From Cryobacterium glaciale (GTDB taxonomy: Bacteria > Actinomycetota > Actinomycetes > Actinomycetales > Microbacteriaceae), in the NCBI RefSeq assembly GCF_004402535.1, contig NZ_SOEY01000035.1, forward strand, positions 1 through 38,731: a stretch of DNA of 38,731 nucleotides. The letters are read 5' to 3'. The first letter of the stretch is position 1, and the number at the start of each line of letters is the position of its first letter. The notes beneath the pieces were generated by a model. That model had not been told where the DNA came from. It saw only the letters and a list, made by a program, of their open reading frames with translations, and ran no database searches. The translations under genes and the position numbers were made by a program. Shown here one piece after another: positions 14,800 to 20,842 of this stretch.

Positions 14800-15648
14800 A
14801 TGACTTCTCCCCGGAATGTGACTTTGCCCACGATCGCCTTCCTCGGCGCTGGTTCCATGGCCCGCGCGATTCTGGCCGGTCTGCAAAAGCCCGGTGTGAC
14901 CGTGAACGGCGGCATTCGCGTCACCAATCGCACCGCGGCGAAGGCCGCTGAGCTGGCCGACGCCGAGGGCGTCACCGCCTACGCGACGGAGGTCGACGCC
15001 GACGCGAACCTCAAGGCCATCGACGGCGCCCAGATCGTCATCATCGCGGTCAAGCCCTACATGGTCGCTGACCTGCTCGGCGAAATCGGTGATTCCCTCG
15101 CGCCCGGCACGCTCGTATTGAGCGTCGCTGCCGGGGTCACGATCGACACCTTCGAGTCCCTGCTGCCCGACTCGGTGCACGTCATTCGCACCATGCCCAA
15201 CACCCCGGCCATCGTCGGTATGGCCGTCACCGGCATCAGCGCCGGCACCCGGTCGAGCGAGGCCGACCTCGCGCTCACGAGCGCCCTGTTCGGGACCGTC
15301 GGCGACGTGCTGGTCGTTCCCGAGAGCAAGCTCGACGCACTCAGCACCATCTCCGGCTCCGGCCCGGCCTACGTGTTCTACCTCATCGAACAGCTCACCG
15401 AAACGGCTATCAGCAAGGGCTTCACCCCCGAAGAGGCCGCCGTCATGGTCAACGGCACCTTCCTCGGCGCGAGCGCGCTCCTCGCCGTGTCCGACAAGTC
15501 ACCGAGCGAACTGCGCCGTCAGGTCACCAGCCCGGCCGGGACGACCGAGCGGGCCGTGTGGGAGCTGGAGAAGGGCGGCCTGAAAGTGCTCTTCGACACC
15601 GCAACGGATGCCGCCCTCGCGCGCGCCAGGGAGCTAGCCGCCTCCTAA
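14800..15648 (+). CDS. proC: Pyrroline-5-carboxylate reductase
   Basis: ProC catalyses the last step of proline synthesis, reducing 1-pyrroline-5-carboxylate with NAD(P)H. The 282-residue length is normal. The Rossmann motif FLGAGSMARAIL is at about 10-21, and VIIAVKPYMVADLL and VIRTMPNTPAIVG follow. The C-terminal signature SGSGPAYVFYLIEQL and LRRQVTSPAGTTERAVWELE form the dimer and substrate region. The ATG at 14800 is fixed by the -10 box six bases upstream. The gene converges on the ParA-like gene with seven bases between stops and shows no separate terminator. Confidence 0.97.
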   Translation: MTSPRNVTLPTIAFLGAGSMARAILAGLQKPGVTVNGGIRVTNRTAAKAAELADAEGVTAYATEVDADANLKAIDGAQIVIIAVKPYMVADLLGEIGDSLAPGTLVLSVAAGVTIDTFESLLPDSVHVIRTMPNTPAIVGMAVTGISAGTRSSEADLALTSALFGTVGDVLVVPESKLDALSTISGSGPAYVFYLIEQLTETAISKGFTPEEAAVMVNGTFLGASALLAVSDKSPSELRRQVTSPAGTTERAVWELEKGGLKVLFDTATDAALARARELAAS

Positions 15649-15655
15649 AGCGGGC

Positions 15656-17017
15656 CTACAGCCCTTCGGCGATGGCTGCCGTCGCCTGCAGCCACGCCGC
15701 GCGGGTGCGCGGCGCCAGGGCATCGACGTTGAGCGGACCGCCTCCGACCAGCGAAGCGTCGTAGGGAACGTCGACGACCGTGCGGGTGAGCTGGCGAAAG
15801 TGGTCGTGCAGGCGCTTGGACAGCTGTTCGTCGGCGGTTTTCGACGGCGACGCGAGCACGGTCACCGCCTGGGCGACCTTGTCGGCGTGACCCTTCTGCC
15901 GCAGGCCGTCGATCAGCGACGCCGCACCGTAGCCGGTGTCTTCGCGGATGGTCGACACGATCACGAGTTGGTCGGCGGTGTCGACGGCCGCTTCCCAGTT
16001 GCTGGCCCGCATGTTGTTGCCGGTGTCGATGACGAGCACCCGGTAGAAACGGCTCAGCGTCGTGTGGAGTTTGCGGAAGGCGTCGTCGTCGATGCTCGCG
16101 GCGCCCGCTGGATCAAGGTCGGAGGCGAGCGCGTCGAACTGGGCATCGCCCTGTGAGCGCACATAATTGTCGAGGTCGCCCACCCGGGAGCGGGCATCAC
16201 CGAACCGGTCGAGGTCGCGCAACAGATCCACGGCCGTATTGGTATGCCGCGCCGCCTGGGCGCGCACGCCCAGGGTGCCCATGGTCTCATTGTTGTCCCA
16301 GGCGAGGGTGTAGCCGCCGCGGTAGATGCCGAACGTGGCCGCGATGAGCAGCGTCGCCGTCGTCTTGTGCGCTCCCCCCTTGGGATTGAGTACCACGATC
16401 GTGCGCGGGCCGTTCAGGCTGCGCTGCACGGCCGCGATGGCGCTGCGCTGCTCGCGTTCGGTGGAACTCGGTGTCGGTGAGACCAGGCCGCCGCTGAGGC
16501 GGCGGAGCACGCCCTGCCAGCCCTGCTCGGCCGGTCCGGCGGGCGCCGGTGGCCGCGAGCTGAGAAAGTCGGCCAGGTTCGGTGCGACGGGTGCGGCATC
16601 CGTTGTGGGTGCCAGTAGGGATTCGAACAGGACGCTCGCCGGCGCAGCGACGGGGGGCTGCGCCAGCGTGGCCGCGGGTGTCGGTGGGTCGCTCGGCGGC
16701 GCAACCGGGAGGGGAAGGGTGCTCGCCGTCGGGCGATTCGCGAGCACCACCGGCCCGGCAGACTCGACTCGCCCGTTAGGGTGCACGGTCAGCGGCCAAT
16801 CGCCTTGCTCGTCGCTGACCCGCAACAGAACGGATTGCCCGCGACTGCGAGCGGTTTCGACCACGAGGCCGATGATCTCCTCGCGAACCCCGGCTTCATC
16901 GGTGCCGGTGACGCGCCGTCGGGAACCGTCAATGGTCACCTCGCCCGTCGTATCGGTCTGAACTGCGGCGACGATGTCGGCCGTGGTGGTGGTGAGAGCG
17001 GGTACGTCGGGTGACAT
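15656..17017 (-). CDS. ParA/MinD-like ATPase with altered P-loop
   Basis: The 453-residue protein has three parts: an N-terminal alpha/beta domain (about 1-85), a long Pro/Ala-rich linker (about 95-165) and a ParA/MinD-type ATPase domain (about 200-450). In place of the usual KGG-x-GKT the P-loop reads KGGAHKTT (213-220), with His where Gly normally sits, while both Lys are kept. TLAWDNNETMGTLG and VLVIDTGNNMRASNW correspond to switch regions, and the protein ends TRAAWLQATAAIAEGL. The same domain order, including WDNN-x-T and the ending, is seen in the frameshifted transfer-operon copy at 4765-6145, so they are paralogues. The ATG at 17017 has GGAAAGG just upstream. A role in partitioning or cell organisation is inference; whether it binds ATP normally is unknown. 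Confidence 0.8.
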   Translation of the reverse strand: MSPDVPALTTTTADIVAAVQTDTTGEVTIDGSRRRVTGTDEAGVREEIIGLVVETARSRGQSVLLRVSDEQGDWPLTVHPNGRVESAGPVVLANRPTASTLPLPVAPPSDPPTPAATLAQPPVAAPASVLFESLLAPTTDAAPVAPNLADFLSSRPPAPAGPAEQGWQGVLRRLSGGLVSPTPSSTEREQRSAIAAVQRSLNGPRTIVVLNPKGGAHKTTATLLIAATFGIYRGGYTLAWDNNETMGTLGVRAQAARHTNTAVDLLRDLDRFGDARSRVGDLDNYVRSQGDAQFDALASDLDPAGAASIDDDAFRKLHTTLSRFYRVLVIDTGNNMRASNWEAAVDTADQLVIVSTIREDTGYGAASLIDGLRQKGHADKVAQAVTVLASPSKTADEQLSKRLHDHFRQLTRTVVDVPYDASLVGGGPLNVDALAPRTRAAWLQATAAIAEGL

Positions 17018-17111
17018 GGGAAAGCCTTTCCGTCCACGCACACGTCGTCAGCGCGCAGCCACGGGTGAACTGCCTGAGAAATGTCCGTAGTAGGAGAATA
17101 GCCGGTCGAAT

Positions 17112-17126
17112 CCCCCGAATAGGGGG
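17112..17126 (-). terminator. Short GC hairpin after ktrA
   Basis: CCCCC-GAATA-GGGGG lies five bases beyond the ktrA stop codon. The stem is only 5 bp and there is no T-run, so this is a weak terminator candidate. Confidence 0.3.
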
Positions 17127-17130
17127 AGTA

Positions 17131-17802
17131 CTACGAACCGAGAGCTGCGAACCGTTCGATATCGGCCTCGGCACCCGACACGATGATGAGGTCATGGTTG
17201 GAGACGACGGTCTCCGCCGTCGCGTAGGTGAAAGGCTTTCCGGGGCTCTTGACGCCGACGACGGTCACGTTGTACTTGCGGCGTACCGCGGAATCGACGA
17301 GGTTGAGTCCGCGAATGGCCTTCGGCGGGTACATCTTCACGAGGGCGAAGTCATCGTCGAACTCGATGAAGTCGAGCATGCGGCCCGACACCAGATGGGC
17401 GACGCGTTCACCGGCTTCCGCCTCGGGGTAGATGACGTGGTTCGCGCCGATACGTTCGAGAATCTTGCCGTGCGACTTCGAGATCGCCTTGGCCCAGATC
17501 TGCTGGATCTTCAGGTCTACGAGGTTCGCGACGATCAGCACGCTCGCTTCCACCGACGAGCCCACGGCGCAGACGGCAATCGAGAAGTCCTGCGCGCCGA
17601 TCTGCTGCAGGGCCTCGAGCGAACGGCCATCCGCTTGAACGGCGTGCGTCACCCGCTCAGCCCACTTCGAAACGAGCGCCTCGCTGGTGTCGACGACGAG
17701 TACCTCACGGCCCAGTCGGTCGAGCTGGCCGGCAGTGGCCGCGCCGAACCGTCCGAGCCCGATGATGAGCACGGGGGCGTCGTGTTTGATGCGATCAACC
17801 AA
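17131..17802 (-). CDS. ktrA: Potassium uptake regulatory subunit (RCK)
   Basis: The 223-residue cytoplasmic protein has an N-terminal RCK/TrkA_N Rossmann domain with VLIIGLGRFGAATAGQLDRL (about 11-30) and VLVVDT for the nucleotide ribose, followed by a TrkA_C domain (about 140-220). Proteins of this size form an octameric ring that gates the KtrB channel in response to ATP/ADP or related ligands. The start is a TTG at 17802 that overlaps the end of ktrB by eight bases, with a GAGAG stretch upstream as the ribosome site. The overlap points to coupled translation and fixed stoichiometry with KtrB. A single RCK unit, not the double one of TrkA, supports the Ktr assignment. Confidence 0.9.
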   Translation of the reverse strand: MVDRIKHDAPVLIIGLGRFGAATAGQLDRLGREVLVVDTSEALVSKWAERVTHAVQADGRSLEALQQIGAQDFSIAVCAVGSSVEASVLIVANLVDLKIQQIWAKAISKSHGKILERIGANHVIYPEAEAGERVAHLVSGRMLDFIEFDDDFALVKMYPPKAIRGLNLVDSAVRRKYNVTVVGVKSPGKPFTYATAETVVSNHDLIIVSGAEADIERFAALGS

Positions 17803-19279
17803 CGATGGGTCTCTCTTCCGGGCGTTTGAACAGCTGCCTGCTGTGGCTCGCGGCCAGTGCTGCCGCGAGAGTCACTGTACCAACCCGGCCCATGAACATC
17901 GTTGCCGCCATGACGTAGACACCTTCCGGCGGCAGATCGCCGGTGAGCCCGGTCGACAAGCCGCAGGTCGCGAACGCGCTGATCACGTCGAACAGCACCA
18001 CATCGAACGGTTGTTTCGAAATGTGCAGAATGAGGATGCTCGCGACGGCTACGGTGGTGGCGCCCCACAGCACCACGCTGACCGACAGGCGCAGGATATC
18101 GCTCGGAATACGGCGGCCGAAGGCCTCCATCTCCTGCTTGCCCCGTGCTTCGGCAAAGGCGGCAAGAAAGAGGATGGCCAGGGTCGTGACCTTGATACCG
18201 CCCGCGGTCGACGCCGACCCGCCACCGATGAACATGAGCATGTCGCTGAGCAGCAGGCTCGACCCGTTCAACTGACTGATATCAATCGTGGCGAAACCAC
18301 CGGAGCGGGTCATCACCGACATGAACAAGGATTGAAAGATGGTGTCACCGGCATTGAGTGACCCGAAAGTCTTGGGGTTGTCGAACTCGAGAATGATGTA
18401 AAAGATCATGCCCAGGATCATCAGCGCGATGGTTGTGACCAGGGTCAGTTTCACGTGCACTGACCAGCGGCGGGGTGAGCGCCAGCCGCGGGCAAAGGCG
18501 AGGATCACTGGAAAGCCCAGGCTGCCCAGAAAGACACCGATCATCAGAGCACCGAGAAACCAGTAGTCGCCGGCGTACGGGTCGAGGCCGCCGATGTTCG
18601 GGCTGAAGCCGGTATTGGTGAAGGCCATCGCGGCGTAGTAAAAACTGTGCCAGAGAGCTTCGCCGATCGCGACGCCCTCGACCAGCATTCGGGGAAAGAG
18701 TAGGGCTGCGACGCCCACTTCGATGACCAGGGCGCTGATCGCCACGGTGAGCAACAGGCTGCCGACCTCGCCGAGGCGCACCGTCTGGCCCTCGTTGACC
18801 GGGCCGGCATGAATGCGCGAGGGGTTGGAGTCGCTCGCCGCCATGAGCTTGGCGCGCAGGCCCAGTCGCCGGGCGATGACCAGACCCATCAGGGACGCCA
18901 AGGTCAATACGCCGATACCGCCGATATTGACGCCGACGAAGACGAGAATGTTGCCGAACCCAGACCAGTGCGTCGCCATGTCGACGGTGGCCAAACCGGT
19001 CACGCAGATGACCGATACGGCAGTGAACACCGCGTCGTGCAGTGGTGTGATCGTGCGGTCCGCTGAGGCGATCGGCAGGGAGAACAACACGGTGAACACC
19101 ATAATGAGGGCGGTGAACACGAGAATTGCAAAGCGCGACGGCGACTTGTGCGCGAGAGTGTCCACACTGTCTCGCATGCGTGCCAGAATTGTCTGGGGGC
19201 GGGGAAAGTACGGACCAGTCCCGGTTCTCGACAACACCTGGAACCCCCGATTGACCTGCGACCATCGCCAGTTTGACAT
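17795..19279 (-). CDS. ktrB: Potassium channel/transporter subunit, TrkH/KtrB family
   Basis: The 494-residue integral membrane protein is the ion-conducting subunit of a K+ uptake system. It contains the four pore loops of the SKT superfamily, each with a selectivity-filter Gly: CVTGLATVD, FTNTGFSPN, RSGGFATID and FATCGLSTG. GGGSASTAGGIKVTT is the typical segment before the last repeats. Loss of the central Gly in any loop would change K+ selectivity, and all are present. The first 34 residues (Trp/Arg/Pro-rich) are unusual; an ATG at 19177 (MRDSVDT) is an alternative start closer to family norms. It overlaps ktrA by eight bases. Its upstream region is shared with a divergent arsR gene and contains a palindrome. 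Confidence 0.9.
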   Translation of the reverse strand: MSNWRWSQVNRGFQVLSRTGTGPYFPRPQTILARMRDSVDTLAHKSPSRFAILVFTALIMVFTVLFSLPIASADRTITPLHDAVFTAVSVICVTGLATVDMATHWSGFGNILVFVGVNIGGIGVLTLASLMGLVIARRLGLRAKLMAASDSNPSRIHAGPVNEGQTVRLGEVGSLLLTVAISALVIEVGVAALLFPRMLVEGVAIGEALWHSFYYAAMAFTNTGFSPNIGGLDPYAGDYWFLGALMIGVFLGSLGFPVILAFARGWRSPRRWSVHVKLTLVTTIALMILGMIFYIILEFDNPKTFGSLNAGDTIFQSLFMSVMTRSGGFATIDISQLNGSSLLLSDMLMFIGGGSASTAGGIKVTTLAILFLAAFAEARGKQEMEAFGRRIPSDILRLSVSVVLWGATTVAVASILILHISKQPFDVVLFDVISAFATCGLSTGLTGDLPPEGVYVMAATMFMGRVGTVTLAAALAASHSRQLFKRPEERPIVG

Positions 19280-19294
19280 GGTACTACCCGGCGA

Positions 19295-19307
19295 TGGTTA
19301 TTAACCA
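19295..19307. promoter_or_regulatory. 13-bp palindrome between ktrB and arsR (operator candidate)
   Basis: TGGTTA-T-TAACCA is perfectly symmetric about its central base. It lies in the 51-base gap between the divergent ktrB and ArsR-family genes and overlaps the position of the arsR -35 region. That position would suit a repressor acting on both genes. Confidence 0.45.
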
Positions 19308-19318
19308 GCAGTAATGAC

Positions 19319-19324
19319 TACCCT
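19319..19324 (+). promoter_or_regulatory. -10 element of the ArsR-family gene
   Basis: TACCCT is followed by six bases and the ATG at 19331. A GAGG sits only two bases before the ATG, too close for a normal ribosome site, so leaderless initiation is more likely. Confidence 0.45.
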
Positions 19325-19330
19325 GAGGTT

Positions 19331-19777
19331 ATGGCAGACATCTTCACCGTGGTCGCGGACTCGGCGCGACGGGACATCCTGCGCATCCTCTTGGAGCGTT
19401 ACATACCCTCGGGGGAGGTGCGCGGCGAACTCAGCGTGTCCGACATCGTCGGCCACCTCGGGCTGAGCCAGCCCACCGTCTCCAAGCACCTCAAGGTGCT
19501 GCGCGAAGCCGGCCTGGTCACCGTGCGCGAAGACGGACAGCACCGCTTCTACCGGCTCGAGTATGCGCCCCTCGAAGAGATCGAGGATTGGTTGATTCCA
19601 TTCCTCAGCGTGGACTTCGACCAGGCCGTCAAGGGCGCCGAGTCGGAGACCGATGCGGGTCTGAAAGACGAGCAGCGCGCGTTCGCCTCGGCCATCGGCA
19701 AGGCGTTCGCCGACGCCTCACAGATGTCGCACGTCGTCAAGGATGCCACCGCGAAAAAGTGGCGCAGAAACGGTTAG
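19331..19777 (+). CDS. ArsR-family winged-helix regulator
   Basis: The 148-residue protein is an ArsR-type dimeric DNA-binding protein. The helix-turn-helix is LSVSDIVGHLGLSQPTVSKH (about 36-56), followed by LKVLREAGLVTVREDGQHRF and YRL, the wing. The metal-binding Cys pairs of classical ArsR/SmtB sensors are absent; there is no Cys in the protein, so it probably responds to something else. After residue 85 a longer Asp/Glu/Lys-rich tail extends to the end and is not typical of the short members. The gene is divergent from ktrB, with a palindrome between them. Regulation of potassium uptake, of itself, or of both is inference. Confidence 0.85.
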   Translation: MADIFTVVADSARRDILRILLERYIPSGEVRGELSVSDIVGHLGLSQPTVSKHLKVLREAGLVTVREDGQHRFYRLEYAPLEEIEDWLIPFLSVDFDQAVKGAESETDAGLKDEQRAFASAIGKAFADASQMSHVVKDATAKKWRRNG

Positions 19778-19824
19778 ATCAGGTCCGATCCGGCGACTGA
19801 GTAGTTGCAGGCGGTTTTGTCCGA

Positions 19825-19830
19825 TAGAAT
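19825..19830 (+). promoter_or_regulatory. -10 element upstream of the bS22 gene
   Basis: TAGAAT matches the -10 consensus well. A TTGCAG hexamer at 19805-19810 is only 14 bases away, too close to be a normal -35. Transcription from here would give a leader of about 50 bases. Confidence 0.4.
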
Positions 19831-19844
19831 GGTGTTTTCGTGTC

Positions 19845-19863
19845 AGTCGCGGGCCCCGCGACT
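19845..19863 (+). promoter_or_regulatory. Hairpin in the 5' leader of the bS22 gene
   Basis: AGTCGCGG at 19845-19852 pairs perfectly with CCGCGACT at 19856-19863 around a 3-base loop. It lies between the -10 box and the ribosome-binding site, where it could influence expression or mRNA stability. Confidence 0.35.
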
Positions 19864-19886
19864 AAACCAATACTTGTGAGGTCCGT

Positions 19887-19985
19887 GTGGGTTCTGTAAT
19901 TAAGAAGCGACGCAAGCGTATGGCGAAGAAGAAGCACCGCAAGCTGCTTCGCAAGACTCGCCACCAGCGTCGTAATAAGAAGTAG
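19887..19985 (+). CDS. Small ribosomal protein bS22 (AURKAIP1/COX24 family)
   Basis: A 32-residue frame from a GTG to TAG encodes a protein made almost entirely of basic residues: GSVIKKRRKRMAKKKHRKLL then RKTRHQRRNKK. This is the actinobacterial AURKAIP1/COX24-domain protein known as bS22 in mycobacterial ribosomes, where it sits in the small subunit near the decoding region. Length and sequence are close to what I recall for the mycobacterial protein. GTGAGG lies about seven bases before the GTG and acts as ribosome site. The gene is followed directly by a good intrinsic terminator, so it is a single-gene transcript. It is shorter than many gene finders allow and is easily missed. Confidence 0.95.
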   Translation: MGSVIKKRRKRMAKKKHRKLLRKTRHQRRNKK

Positions 19986-20021
19986 ATCGACTGCGTAGTC
20001 ATTTAGCTGCTCGTTGAGCAA

Positions 20022-20051
20022 AGCGCTAGCCCTTCGGGACTGGCGCTTTTT
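20022..20051 (+). terminator. Intrinsic terminator after bS22
   Basis: AGCGCTAGCCC, loop TTCG, GGACTGGCGCT form an 11-bp stem with two G-T pairs, followed directly by a run of T. It lies 36 bases after the stop codon and is the clearest classical terminator in the window. Confidence 0.85.
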
Positions 20052-20086
20052 GCTTGCCTGCGGCCGGGCACCCGGACCGGAGGTCG

Positions 20087-20092
20087 TAGGGT
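20087..20092 (+). promoter_or_regulatory. -10 element of the glutaredoxin-like gene
   Basis: TAGGGT precedes the ATG at 20099 by six bases, consistent with a leaderless mRNA. Confidence 0.45.
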
Positions 20093-20098
20093 GGAACA

Positions 20099-20368
20099 AT
20101 GGCTACCGCACACCTGACCCTGATCGGCAAGCCCGGTTGTCACCTCTGCGACGACGCTCGTGACCTGGTCAGCAGCGTCGTCACCAAGCTCGCCGACGAC
20201 GTGGCTGCGCCCACGATCACCTTCGAGGAACGTTCCATCCTCGATGACGCCGAACTGCACGAACGCTATCTCGAGGACATTCCCGTGCTCCTCATCAACG
20301 GCAAGGTGCACAATTACTGGCGCATCGACCCCGTGCGCCTGCGCGCCGCCCTACTGGAGGTCTCATGA
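20099..20368 (+). CDS. Glutaredoxin-family protein (DUF836-like)
   Basis: The 89-residue protein has a small thioredoxin fold. The redox motif is C-H-L-C in LIGKPGCHLCDDARDLVSSV (about 8-27), the form typical of the DUF836 glutaredoxin-like group. The cis-Pro segment is LEDIPVLLINGKVHNYWRID (about 60-79). It probably reduces or isomerises disulfides in the cytoplasm; its natural partner is unknown. The ATG is placed by the -10 box six bases upstream. Its stop overlaps the start of the next gene as ATGA, so the two are co-translated. In mycobacteria a similar gene lies in the same general neighbourhood as proC and bS22, which supports an ancestral cluster. Confidence 0.85.
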   Translation: MATAHLTLIGKPGCHLCDDARDLVSSVVTKLADDVAAPTITFEERSILDDAELHERYLEDIPVLLINGKVHNYWRIDPVRLRAALLEVS

Positions 20369-20664
20369 CCATTCGCCACATCGTCTGCTGGAAGCTCAAC
20401 GCCCTCACCCCGCGCAGAAAGGCAGACGACGCCGCGGGCATCGTGGCCGGCCTCGAGGCTCTCGTGGGCGTTGTGCCCGAAATTCGGGCATTGACCGTGG
20501 GACCGGATGTCGCCGGTGACGAAAACTGGGACGTCGCGCTGATCGCCGACTTCGACGACCTCGAGGCGCTCGATCGCTACCAGAAGCATCCAGAGCACAA
20601 AAAGGTTGGCGCGTTCATCCGCACCGTCGTCGCCGACCGCCTGGCCGTCGATCTCGAGGTCTAG
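20365..20664 (+). CDS. Dabb (stress-responsive A/B barrel) domain protein
   Basis: The 99-residue protein is a dimeric alpha/beta barrel of the Dabb family. IRHIVCWKLN at the start is the characteristic first strand with its His. ALTVGPDVAGDENWDVALIA and DFDDLEALDRYQKHPEHKKV are the later strands and the Y-x-x-H-P-x-H signature. Members are found in stress-related and polyketide-cyclising roles; no specific substrate can be inferred here. It is translationally coupled to the glutaredoxin-like gene (ATGA overlap). A long hairpin lies about 45 bases downstream. Confidence 0.85.
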   Translation: MTIRHIVCWKLNALTPRRKADDAAGIVAGLEALVGVVPEIRALTVGPDVAGDENWDVALIADFDDLEALDRYQKHPEHKKVGAFIRTVVADRLAVDLEV

Positions 20665-20709
20665 CCTCTTCGCTGGTCGAGGCGCGACGTCTCGAATCCG
20701 CTGGCCGAG

Positions 20710-20747
20710 GAGCGATCGAGACCCGGGTCACCTGGTCTCGATCGCTC
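20710..20747. repeat. 14-bp perfect hairpin, probable dispersed repeat or terminator
   Basis: GAGCGATCGAGACC (20710-20723) and GGTCTCGATCGCTC (20734-20747) are perfect inverted copies around a 10-base loop. It lies between the converging Dabb and aspS genes. Similar GGTCTCGAT-type palindromes recur between genes in Microbacteriaceae as I recall them, so it may be one copy of a dispersed intergenic repeat. Confidence 0.65.
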
Positions 20748-20754
20748 GTACCTC

Positions 20755-20840
20755 GCGCCTCGACCGGCGGGTTGCTCGCGCCTCGACCGGCGGGTTGCTC
20801 GCGCCTCGATCGGCGAGTTGCTTGCGCCTCGACCGGCGGG
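20755..20840. repeat. 23-bp tandem repeat, about 3.7 copies
   Basis: Unit GCGCCTCGACCGGCGGGTTG plus CTC is repeated at 20755-20777 and 20778-20800 (identical), at 20801-20823 with three changes, and as a partial copy at 20824-20840. The copies abut with no spacers. The array ends within a few bases of the aspS stop codon. Confidence 0.9.
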
Positions 20841-20842
20841 AG

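Noticed and set aside
13791..14951. 386-codon forward open frame
   Set aside because: It is antisense to the cation transporter and runs into proC; the composition is that of a shadow frame.
17018..17130. Additional gene between ktrA and the ParA-like gene
   Set aside because: The 113-base gap has no open frame with a start site; it holds only a short hairpin and the ParA-like gene's upstream region.
20755..20840. Possible CRISPR array
   Set aside because: The 23-bp units are contiguous with no spacers, and no cas genes are present.
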